A stretch of DNA of 5,983 nucleotides from Actinomycetota bacterium (lineage in GTDB: Bacteria; Actinomycetota; Thermoleophilia; Gaiellales; Gaiellaceae), in assembly GCA_013817555.1 (NCBI GenBank), contig JACDCN010000138.1, forward strand, positions 1-5,983. Reading direction: 5' to 3'. Below, piece after piece: positions 1 to 4,844 of the stretch (its first letter is position 1; each line of letters begins with the position of its first letter). The position numbers and the translations under genes were made by a program. A model generated the notes under the pieces. The model had not been told where the DNA came from and did not search any database. It worked only from the letters and a program-made list of their open reading frames with translations.

Positions 1-43
1 CCTTGATCTGCTCGCGCAGGACGGTCCGCGAGACGGTGTTCAC
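1..43 (-). CDS. GntR-family (FadR-like) transcriptional regulator, N-terminal fragment
   Basis: Only the first 14 codons are in the window; the gene runs off the left edge. Read from the GTG at 43-41, the peptide is (M)NTVSRTVLREQIK. In FCD/FadR-type GntR repressors a short run like S-x-T-V-L-R-E-Q-I-x is typical just before the winged-helix DNA-binding domain. The GTG lies two bases after the stop of the fumarylacetoacetase-family gene on the same strand, so the two are probably co-transcribed and the regulator may control the operon in response to an organic acid. I see no clear Shine-Dalgarno sequence, so translational coupling is likely. A TTG two codons upstream (49-47) is an alternative start that would overlap the preceding stop. 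The call rests on a very short peptide. Confidence 0.6.
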   Translation of the reverse strand, partial: MNTVSRTVLREQIK

Positions 44-45
44 CG

Positions 46-693
46 TCAACCCGCGACGACCGGGTTGGTCAGCGTGCCGACCCCTTCGATCGAGATCGTC
101 ACCTCGTCGCCCGGCTCGAGCAGCCGCTGCGGATCGCGGAAAACTCCCACTCCGGCAGGGGTGCCGGTGAGAATGAGGTCGCCCGGCTCGAGCGTCATGG
201 TCTGGGAGGCGTAGCTGATGATCTCGTCGATCCCGAAGATGAGGTTCGCGGTCGACGAGTCCTGAAGCACCTCGCCACTCACGATCGCCTGGATGCGCAG
301 GTCGTGCGGGTCAGGTACCTCGGCGGCGGGTGTGAGCGGCCCGACCGGGCAGAACGTGTCGGGCGACTTCCCGCGCGTCCACTGTCCATCCGAGAACTGC
401 AGGTCGCGGGCGCTCACGTCGTTGGCGCAGACGTATCCGCGGACGGCCTCGAACGCGTTCTCCCGTGACACGTTCTTGACCCGCGCGCCGATGACGACGC
501 CCAGCTCGGCTTCGTAGTCGCACTTGGTGACGAACGGCGGGATGACGATTGCCTCACCCGGCCCGATGAGCGCGTTCGGCCATTTGGCGAAGAGCAGCGG
601 CGCGGATGGGAGCTCCACTCCCTGCTCCTCCGCATGGTCGCTGTAGTTGAGGCCGACGCACACGATCTTCCCCGGACGCTCGATCGGCAGCAC
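46..693 (-). CDS. Fumarylacetoacetate hydrolase (FAH) family protein
   Basis: A 215-residue cytoplasmic enzyme made essentially of the FAH C-terminal catalytic domain. Members cleave or isomerise beta-diketo or oxo acids (acylpyruvase, oxaloacetate decarboxylase, hydroxyheptadienedioate isomerase). Visible landmarks are GLNYSDHA at 14-21, which places the family His at 20; DYEAELGVVIG with metal ligands E61 and E63; ANDVSARDLQ with the third ligand D92; a Lys in TRGKSPDTF (K109); and LTGTPAGVG at 175-183. All catalytic positions appear present. It lacks the extra N-terminal domain of longer relatives, and its length fits the FAHD1/YcgM-like subgroup. The start is GTG 693-691: an in-frame TAG lies four codons upstream, so no earlier start is possible. 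A GntR regulator follows after two bases. The exact substrate cannot be read from the sequence. Confidence 0.92.
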   Translation of the reverse strand: MLPIERPGKIVCVGLNYSDHAEEQGVELPSAPLLFAKWPNALIGPGEAIVIPPFVTKCDYEAELGVVIGARVKNVSRENAFEAVRGYVCANDVSARDLQFSDGQWTRGKSPDTFCPVGPLTPAAEVPDPHDLRIQAIVSGEVLQDSSTANLIFGIDEIISYASQTMTLEPGDLILTGTPAGVGVFRDPQRLLEPGDEVTISIEGVGTLTNPVVAG

Positions 694-699
694 CCGGCA

Positions 700-705
700 A
701 CCCTA
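700..705 (-). promoter_or_regulatory. Candidate -10 box (TAGGGT) for a leaderless FAH-family transcript
   Basis: On the minus strand TAGGGT is followed by exactly six bases (TGCCGG) and then the GTG start at 693. There is no Shine-Dalgarno sequence between them. This TAnnnT-N6-GTG layout fits leaderless transcription starting at or beside the G of the start codon. No good -35 hexamer is visible at the usual distance. Confidence 0.45.
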
Positions 706-724
706 CAAGGGGTCGGTTCAAGGC

Positions 725-753
725 TTGGGGCCGACCGATACCGGCAGTAGACT
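725..753 (+). promoter_or_regulatory. Candidate sigma-70-type promoter of the exported membrane protein gene
   Basis: TTGGGG (725-730) and TAGACT (748-753) are separated by 17 bases and lie 20 bases before the ATG at 773. This leaves room for a short leader carrying the ribosome binding site. It shares an intergenic region of under 80 bases with the divergent FAH-family promoter. The hexamers are imperfect, so this is a prediction. Confidence 0.4.
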
Positions 754-761
754 CGCCGCCC

Positions 762-768
762 GAGGAGG
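762..768 (+). promoter_or_regulatory. Strong ribosome binding site (GAGGAGG)
   Basis: GAGGAGG ends four bases before the ATG at 773. This decides the start of the downstream gene: the reading frame is open back to 647, but the upstream part lies antisense to the FAH-family gene and has no comparable site. Confidence 0.75.
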
Positions 769-772
769 CTCG

Positions 773-1453
773 ATGCATCGCCGGCTCGCCATAGCGTTCG
801 TCATGGTTCTCGGGCTCGCCGTAGCTCCCGAGGCTTCGGCGACGATTGAGGGACCCTGCGAGGCGACCATCGCCGGCCAGGACGTGGTCGCGCGGGATAC
901 GTTCGCGAGGAGCGACGCGATCAGCGTTCCCAAGTCGGGCGCGGTACCGGTTACCATGACCGCGGATCGCCCGATCGAACGCTTGAAGCTCGAGATCGAG
1001 TTCGCCGGGATCCGCTATGCGGTGCGCGAGCAGCCGACGACCGTCAACTCGTCCACGGGTGTCGTCCCGGTCGACGAGTACTCGACGTACGGCATCGGGC
1101 TGTACAAGATCGTCGGCACGAGCACCGGCCAGGGCTTCTCGTGCGAAGCCGCGGCGCTCGTCGACGTCCAAGGCAACCCGCTCGAGACGGCCGGGGGAGC
1201 GATCGGCATCGCCATGGTCATCGTCGGCGGCCTCGGCGTCCTCTCGTTTGCGCTACGCGGTGGTCGCCCCGGGCTCGCGTCGCTCTTGGCGATGTTACTC
1301 GGCGTCGTCCTCGCCATTGGAACGGGGCTGTTGCTCCAGCAGTACGGGCTCTTCTACCCCACGCGCATCGCAGCGATCCTCGTCCTCGCCGGGGGTGCCG
1401 TGTTGGGGTTCCTCGCGGGAATCGTCGGATCGCGCGGATACACCTCCGGCTGA
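773..1453 (+). CDS. Exported protein of unknown family with three C-terminal membrane helices
   Basis: A 226-residue protein I do not recognise. Residues 1-23 form a Sec-type signal peptide (MHRR, a hydrophobic core, then an A-S-A cleavage motif at 21-23). Residues 24-138 are a polar domain, predicted outside the membrane, with two cysteines (C29, C124) that could form a disulfide. Three hydrophobic segments follow at about 141-161, 168-188 and 199-219, separated by short loops (RGGRP, QQYGLFYPTR). The layout suggests an extracytoplasmic sensing or binding domain tethered by a helical bundle. The start is set by the strong ribosome binding site at 762-768. The gene stands alone, divergent from the FAH-family operon, and stops 13 bases before a tRNA-Lys 3'-end-like sequence. 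GC-rich codon use matches the flanking chromosome. Confidence 0.85.
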   Translation: MHRRLAIAFVMVLGLAVAPEASATIEGPCEATIAGQDVVARDTFARSDAISVPKSGAVPVTMTADRPIERLKLEIEFAGIRYAVREQPTTVNSSTGVVPVDEYSTYGIGLYKIVGTSTGQGFSCEAAALVDVQGNPLETAGGAIGIAMVIVGGLGVLSFALRGGRPGLASLLAMLLGVVLAIGTGLLLQQYGLFYPTRIAAILVLAGGAVLGFLAGIVGSRGYTSG

Positions 1454-1635
1454 CGGTCGTCTGCAGTGGGCCGTGAAGGACTCGACGCGTCGAGGACTTC
1501 GACGCTTCTGACTTTCAAGAGCATGCTCACCACCAGCGTCGTCGGTATGAGCAGTGCGAGTACGGCACTGCCTCCTGCGGCGCGGGCACGGGAGGTTTTG
1601 GCATCCGACTGGCGCCTGAACATGGAAGTTGTCAT
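1354..1635 (-). CDS. Candidate small single-pass membrane protein, C-terminus possibly altered by a junction
   Basis: A 93-residue ORF with start ATG 1635-1633. A good site, AAAGGA (1646-1641 on the minus strand), lies five bases upstream. The N-terminus is basic (R7, R8, K13, R16, R18), followed by a hydrophobic helix at about 24-40 (VLALLIPTTLVVSMLL), so a membrane anchor or uncleaved signal sequence is plausible. Codons 51-57 coincide with the tRNA-Lys-like 3' end at 1467-1485. The last third is Pro/Arg-rich and antisense to the end of the exported membrane protein gene, so it may not be native sequence. The ribosome binding site plus hydrophobic segment argue for a real gene; the antisense overlap and lack of a known family argue for caution. 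No function is proposed. Confidence 0.4.
   Translation of the reverse strand: MTTSMFRRQSDAKTSRARAAGGSAVLALLIPTTLVVSMLLKVRSVEVLDASSPSRPTADDRQPEVYPRDPTIPARNPNTAPPARTRIAAMRVG
1467..1485 (-). repeat. tRNA-Lys 3'-end-like sequence, candidate attachment-site scar
   Basis: TGGGCCGTGAAGGACTCGA matches 18 of 19 bases of the tRNA-Lys 3' end at 4845-4863, in the same orientation; the first 14 bases are identical. The match begins exactly at the complement of the tRNA discriminator base, and the bases before it differ. This is what tRNA-targeted integration leaves behind. The similarity stops inside the T arm, so it is a shorter or more decayed copy than the one at 4845. It lies just after the stop of the exported membrane protein gene, at the apparent left edge of the gene-poor segment. 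Confidence 0.5.
1481..1494. repeat. Perfect 14-bp palindrome CTCGACGCGTCGAG
   Basis: The 14 bases equal their own reverse complement. They overlap the inner end of the tRNA-like sequence at 1467-1485. It could be a protein-binding dyad or a small hairpin. A palindrome of this length in GC-rich DNA can arise by chance. Confidence 0.4.
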
Positions 1636-1867
1636 CTCAGTCCTTTCCTCAGCGTGAGCTTCATCGCCGACCAGGGCGTTGCGTCGGCCAGCTTGCTCCG
1701 GCCTACTCTGCTGAGGACGGACCTCCACGGTGCCAATCGCTACTGGCCCCGAGTCGTACGCGGCCACCGATCATTGAGGCGCCGCAGAAGCCGATATCGG
1801 CGCGGCGGTCTCCCACCCTCAGCCCTCATTCGAGTGATGAGTCCGCTGGCGCGTGGCGTAGGACGCA

Positions 1868-1892
1868 AGTTGGTCTAACTTCATCGAATCCG
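1868..1892 (+). repeat. 25-bp perfect direct repeat, copy 1
   Basis: Identical over 25 bases to 3226-3250; the core is TTGGTCTAACTTCATCGAAT. The left part contains an inverted repeat, AAGTT-GGTCT-AACTT (1867-1881), so a dyad or short hairpin is embedded. Beyond the 25 bases the copies diverge, with only scattered similarity (GTTGCGC follows within about 20 bases in both). The two copies bracket 1.3 kb that includes the secreted HExxH protein gene. Confidence 0.85.
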
Positions 1893-1955
1893 AGACGCCG
1901 AAGTTGCGCGAGGAACACTCACGGTGAACGTCGGCTAGGCACCGGCTGGTCGGAC

Positions 1956-1974
1956 TCGGGCGGGTTTCGCCCGA
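1956..1974 (+). terminator. Stem-loop, weak terminator candidate
   Basis: TCGGGCG (1956-1962) pairs with CGCCCGA (1968-1974) around the loop GGTTT, a 7-bp GC-rich stem. There is no T-run on either side and no gene clearly ends next to it. It is a hairpin whose terminator role is uncertain. Confidence 0.3.
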
Positions 1975-2235
1975 CTCTCGTGGCCGCGCCTCCTGCCTAC
2001 ACCACCATCCTTCGACGCACGTGGCCGGATATGGGTTGCGACGACGACGTCCTGGTCGACGATTGACCGCAGCCTGGACGGAAGGATCGAACCGGACACC
2101 CATCCATCTCATGCTCGGATTCGGGCGCGAGTCTTGTCCCCTGGCGTGGCTGGACGACCGCCCCCCTGCTGAGGGCACCGAGCAGCGCTACGACGGCGTC
2201 GTCAACGACCCGGAACGAGGCGATGCTGAGCGGAG

Positions 2236-2481
2236 TCAGAGAATGTTCCCGGAGCGGAACATCGGAATGAACGGCCTCTCCCTGGCCGCGAAGCCGAGAA
2301 GCCAGCACCCGAGCAGCCCGGCGGGCACCAGATCGAGGGGCTCGAGGGCGGCGTACGTTCCACGGGACGAAACGGCCTCGAGTGCAGCCCGAACAACCTT
2401 CCGATCAGGGACGAGCCGATGGCGCTCGGCGGCTCGCGCATCGCGGCCTTCGCAACCAGCAGGCTGATGAACTTCTTCGTG
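2236..2481 (-). other. Open in-frame extension after the HExxH gene stop, possible gene remnant
   Basis: After the TAG at 2484-2482 the same minus frame stays open for 81 codons to a TGA at 2238-2236. The translation has a balanced composition, with AALEAVSSRGTYAALEPL followed by a hydrophobic stretch (DLVPAGLLGCWLLGFAA), and ends PMFRSGNIL. The opposite strand gives only Arg/Ser/Pro-rich peptides. There is no ATG or GTG in the first half, so it is not an obvious independent gene. It may be a 3' remnant of a gene that lost its start, or the ancestral C-terminus of the upstream protein. I recognise no family, and chance openness in GC-rich DNA is a real alternative. Confidence 0.3.
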
Positions 2482-2964
2482 CTACAAGCTCGGACAGCCT
2501 GGCATGAGGATCTTACCGTCGATGTCGCGTGCCGCCCTCTTCCGCATCCAAGCTGCCTCCTTTGCTGAGAAGCCGAACGCCCGAGCGAAACGGACGAGGT
2601 GTCGAAGGCCGTAGCACTCCGCCTTGACCTCGTTTCCCTCTCCGCGGACATGAGCTACCTCGTGGGTGAGCGTAAGCATGGCTAGTGCTGTCCAGCCATT
2701 CATCTCGGCGTCACTTCCCTGCGCGAAGACTTTGCAGAGTCTCGGATCGAGCTCGATGGTCGAGCCAGGGATCCACCTTCCAGAAGTAGTATCGAGGCCT
2801 TGAACGCGACCCCACCAGTCCAGTGCCTTGTCACACTCGATTACGACTGTGCGACCCGCGAGTTGCGACGCGATCGCTTCGGTCGAGGATGTCCCTCCAC
2901 CCGCAGCCGTGCCTGCGACGAGAAGAGCTCCCGCCGCGATGAGCGTGCCGATGAGCATCTTCAT
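2482..2964 (-). CDS. Secreted HExxH zinc-metalloprotease-like protein
   Basis: A 160-residue protein. Residues 1-21 are a Sec signal peptide (MKMLIGTLIAAGALLVAGTAA) with no lipobox Cys, so a free secreted protein is expected. The central feature is LTLTHEVAHVRGEG, giving HEVAH at 101-105. A Glu follows at 116 in NEVKAECYGL, so the HExxH-x10-E spacing fits zincin ligands H101, H105 and E116 with catalytic E102. Four cysteines (C44, C77, C117, C157) could form two disulfides. Similar short exported HExxH proteins with a trailing AEC motif occur in actinobacteria, to my recollection, without an assigned role. Start is ATG 2964-2962; a second Met at codon 3 is an alternative, and no strong ribosome binding site is seen. 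Codon use looks less GC-rich than in the flanking genes. It lies in a gene-poor segment with no partner gene. Confidence 0.75.
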   Translation of the reverse strand: MKMLIGTLIAAGALLVAGTAAGGGTSSTEAIASQLAGRTVVIECDKALDWWGRVQGLDTTSGRWIPGSTIELDPRLCKVFAQGSDAEMNGWTALAMLTLTHEVAHVRGEGNEVKAECYGLRHLVRFARAFGFSAKEAAWMRKRAARDIDGKILMPGCPSL

Positions 2965-3063
2965 GCTAGTTCGCCGCCGCCCAGCCGCGTGTTGAGAAAG
3001 CCCGCGACTGCCTGTGCGTCGTCACTACGAATGCTGGCCACTCCACAGACGGTAAGCGAGCGT

Positions 3064-3141
3064 CCCCCAAAGGGGTATCCCTCGGGCGAGGGTCTGCGGA
3101 GGTTTGCTCCCTCTATTGAGGGATCGACCAGCCCTTCAGGG
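3064..3141. other. Cluster of four short hairpins
   Basis: Four stems lie in under 80 bases: CCCC-CAAA-GGGG region (3064-3075), CCCTC-GGGC-GAGGG (3079-3092), CCCTC-TATT-GAGGG (3109-3122) and CCC-TTCA-GGG near 3132-3141. The second and third stems share arms, so ATCCCTC at 3077-3083 can instead pair perfectly with GAGGGAT at 3118-3124. The cluster lies 100-180 bases upstream of the HExxH gene start on the minus strand and could be part of its leader. It is not a terminator by sequence, since no T-run follows. Confidence 0.4.
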
Positions 3142-3225
3142 TGACTGCCATGCGTCTATAAGGGTTAGGTAGGTGTCGTCGAAGTAGGCGAGTGCGAATT
3201 GGCCCCTGCTCGCAAAGAGGACCCG

Positions 3226-3250
3226 AGTTGGTCTAACTTCATCGAATCCG
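3226..3250 (+). repeat. 25-bp perfect direct repeat, copy 2
   Basis: Identical to 1868-1892 and in the same orientation, 1358 bases away. Here the internal inverted repeat is AGTT-GGTCT-AACT (3226-3238). It lies about 100 bases from the 3' end of the broken ANTAR gene, with no gene in between. Confidence 0.85.
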
Positions 3251-3308
3251 CGCATGTTGCGCTGCGTGCGCCTGGAGACCGATGGCTCTTAGGAGCGACT
3301 GTCCCTTT

Positions 3309-3343
3309 CCGGCGGGAGTTCTCGGGGCGCCAGCTTCCGCCGG
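3309..3343 (-). terminator. Stem-loop just after the ANTAR gene stop, possible terminator
   Basis: CCGGCGG (3309-3315) pairs with CCGCCGG (3337-3343) with a 21-base interior. It begins directly after the TAG stop of the ANTAR gene at 3346-3344. The position suits a transcription terminator for that gene, but the loop is long and no U-rich tail follows. Confidence 0.35.
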
Positions 3344-3681
3344 CTATGTAGTCGGTGGCAGTAATAGGTTGCTGTCGACGATCGCGGCGGCAACGTCCGC
3401 GAGCTTGGGGCCGTTGTGTTGGGAGTGGTCGAGCAGCATTCCGAACGCACTGTCGGCGTCGATCGCATGGCGGGCCATTAGGATGCCCTTGGCCTGCTCG
3501 ATCGCGGCTCGCCGCCCGAATGCGCCCCGCAGGCTGTGGTACTCGGCGAACCGTTGCAGCGTGATGTCGATCGCGCTCTCCAGCTCATCGGGGCCGGTGT
3601 CGATGATGTAGGCGAACACGCCTCGCTTGGCTGCCTCGTGGACATAGGACGGGTTCTCTTGTGGTCGACGAGGGCCGTCAT
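3344..3681 (-). pseudogene. ANTAR-domain response regulator, N-terminally truncated and frameshifted
   Basis: The C-terminal 103 residues (3655-3347) are typical of a two-component regulator that binds RNA and acts by antitermination. The end of a receiver domain (EAAKRGVFAYIIDTGPDELE) and a linker helix (ITLQRFAEYHSLRGAFGRR) lead into an ANTAR domain with AAIEQAKGILMARHAID and AFGMLLDHSQ then KLADVAAAIVDS. Upstream the receiver homology changes frame. MTALVDHK, resembling receiver strand 5, reads in another frame and joins NPSYVHEAAK across a one-base loss (or two-base gain) at 3656-3658. Before that I find no receiver sequence: the phosphoacceptor Asp region, about 80 residues in intact relatives, is missing. 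An ATG at 3730 keeps the ANTAR frame open but gives an unrelated N-terminus. I infer a dead or severely truncated regulator. Confidence 0.75.
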
Positions 3682-3777
3682 CCGCAATTCGCACGCACGG
3701 TGCTCCACGCGAACAACGCGATGGTGGCATTTCAACGCCAGCTTCGCGAGGAGGCTCTGGAGGCAGCGGCAGCGTGA
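3661..3777 (+). other. Possible 3' tail of an unidentified gene, opposite strand
   Basis: The plus frame from GTG 3661 gives a protein-like 38-residue peptide (VVDEGRHPQFARTVLHANNA, then MVAFQRQLREEALEAAAA) ending at TGA 3775-3777. It begins where the ANTAR homology on the other strand fades, so this could be the end of another gene joined there by a rearrangement. No start or ribosome binding site is seen and I recognise no family. The same bases are read on the minus strand as degenerate receiver sequence, so only one reading can be right. Confidence 0.2.
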
Positions 3778-3987
3778 TCGTCGGCTTCGCTTGTGGCTAC
3801 GGACACTGTCGCCCGCTTTGGCTCGACGACGACGATCCCAGGGGACGGGCCTTCACCTAAAACGGACTCCGGAGGTGGCGACCTCGGGGAGAAGATCGCA
3901 GATAGCGAATCGTCGGCGACCCACTCGTATCTGGAGGCGAAACCGCCCCGCGGCCGCCTACCGAAGAACCAGCTGAACCTACGTCTA
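3778..3987. other. Short stretch with no supported gene
   Basis: Open frames here give Arg-rich or Ser/Thr-rich translations without motifs. I see no RNA gene and no strong repeat. It separates two broken genes on the minus strand. Confidence 0.45.
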
Positions 3988-4169
3988 TTAGTTCAGCCCG
4001 CCCGCCTCAAGCTCCCGCTCCTCGATCCGCAGGCGCGAAGCGAGTTCAGGATCATCCCCGCGCACCTCCTCGAACCGCTCGGCATCCTCGCGAACGACGA
4101 ACACCTCGAGCGATCACCGAGCGGGAATTCGCGCGAGAGGGCGTCGTCGACGACGGCGTAGACGATCAC
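3988..4169 (-). pseudogene. Small hypothetical protein gene broken by a one-base frameshift
   Basis: From GTG 4169-4167 the first part reads (M)IVYAVVDDALSREFPLGD to 4113. After two further bases the continuation is in another frame, LEVFVVREDAERFEEVRGDD then PELASRLRIEERELEAGGLN, ending at TAA 3990-3988. In that second frame a TGA lies directly before the segment, so it cannot be read alone from upstream. Adding one base near 4111-4112 would restore a 60-residue protein. The charged, acidic, helix-forming C-terminus resembles small uncharacterised actinobacterial proteins I recall with a V-V-R-E-D-A-E-R-F core and an R-I-E-E-R-E-L-E end. I know no function. No good ribosome binding site is visible. 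An assembly error could also give this pattern. Confidence 0.55.
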
Positions 4170-4844
4170 AGCATCTGGACGACCTGCTTCATCCTTGAGC
4201 GTCGAGCCACCAGACCATCTCCCACACTTCTATGCCAAATCTGCGCAGGAAGGCGCGCTAAAAGGCCCATACGAGATTCGAAGCGGACCGATGAGTCGCG
4301 CATTCACGCAGGAGCGTGACCGGACCGACCGGTCCGGAGGTGTCACGCCTGGGGCTCGATGCCGGCCTTTTCCCGTGGGGGCCATAAGAGGCAGAAACCG
4401 GACCATGAGGACCGTCTTCGGGTAACAAACAGCCCCGTCTCGGATGAGAAATTCCGCCGATGCGTCGAACTCGTGGTCAGCTGGCGGTACGCCTTCGCCG
4501 ACCTGGCACGGACTGACGGAAGTTTTCGAGCGGGCGTGCCCGGGTGTGCAGAGAGTGTGCCAGCCCGACGCCTGCGACGTGCGCGGCTGGCTTAACCATG
4601 CAGTTTCCACTTGGTCAAGCGGGCCGGAATGGGCACGCTGGGATCGAACTAGGTGCGGCGCCTGTTCGGTCCGCGGCGCGTCATACACGCGAACTCGCAG
4701 GGGCGCGGTGCGGCGTCCTCACCCACGAGCATCCCGGTCAACGAGGCGTCCTCCAAGCATGAGCTCGCCCGACCGGTACTACCCGCGTACGCGCGGAACC
4801 AATGCGGGTTTGGGGAGAACCACCAAAAGTCCTGCAAATGAGGA
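4170..4844. other. About 670 bases with no convincing gene
   Basis: Several overlapping open frames occur on both strands, none with a recognisable motif, a ribosome binding site or a natural composition. The plus peptide near 4440-4540 (SDEKFRRCVELVVSWRYAF) is the most protein-like, but I cannot extend or name it. The stretch contains a strong alternative-hairpin structure at 4304-4348 and ends at a tRNA-Lys fragment. Confidence 0.45.
4304..4348. promoter_or_regulatory. Alternative-hairpin element (one central arm, two possible partners)
   Basis: TCACGC (4304-4309), AGGA, GCGTGA (4314-4319) forms one perfect hairpin. The same GCGTGA can instead pair with TCACGC at 4343-4348. That second option encloses a strong inner stem, CCGGACC-GACC-GGTCCGG (4320-4337), with a five-base bulge AGGTG, for 13 bp in all. 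Two mutually exclusive folds sharing an arm suggest either an RNA switch or a palindromic protein-binding site. No T-run, ribosome binding site or gene start lies close enough to assign a target. Confidence 0.45.

Larger units (their letters stand above)
1640..2235. other. About 600 bases with no convincing gene
   Basis: Open frames exist on both strands, but their translations are dominated by Arg, Ser and Pro with no recognisable motif, as expected of chance frames in GC-rich DNA. The stretch contains one copy of a 25-bp direct repeat (1868-1892) and a stem-loop at 1956-1974. It looks like decayed accessory DNA. Confidence 0.5.

Noticed and set aside
554..1171. Long minus-strand open frame overlapping the FAH-family and membrane protein genes
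   Set aside because: Arg/Asp/Gly-rich shadow in another frame of two well-supported genes.
1629..2066. Plus-strand 145-residue open frame
   Set aside because: Arg/Ser/Pro-rich translation without motif, crossing the 25-bp repeat and a hairpin; its start lies inside the small membrane ORF on the other strand.
2074..2093. Possible third tRNA-Lys-like copy (GAAGGATCGAACC)
   Set aside because: It needs a one-base gap to match and the acceptor part does not align; chance is a sufficient explanation.
4630..4653. A second tRNA-3'-end-like sequence on the minus strand (GTTCGATCCCAGCGTGCCCA)
   Set aside because: The T stem pairs at only three of five positions and the discriminator would fall on T. 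Similarity to a tRNA is too weak to claim.
4230..4688. Minus-strand 152-residue open frame in the gene-poor region
   Set aside because: No motif, no ribosome binding site and an uneven composition. It runs through the alternative-hairpin element and is most likely chance.
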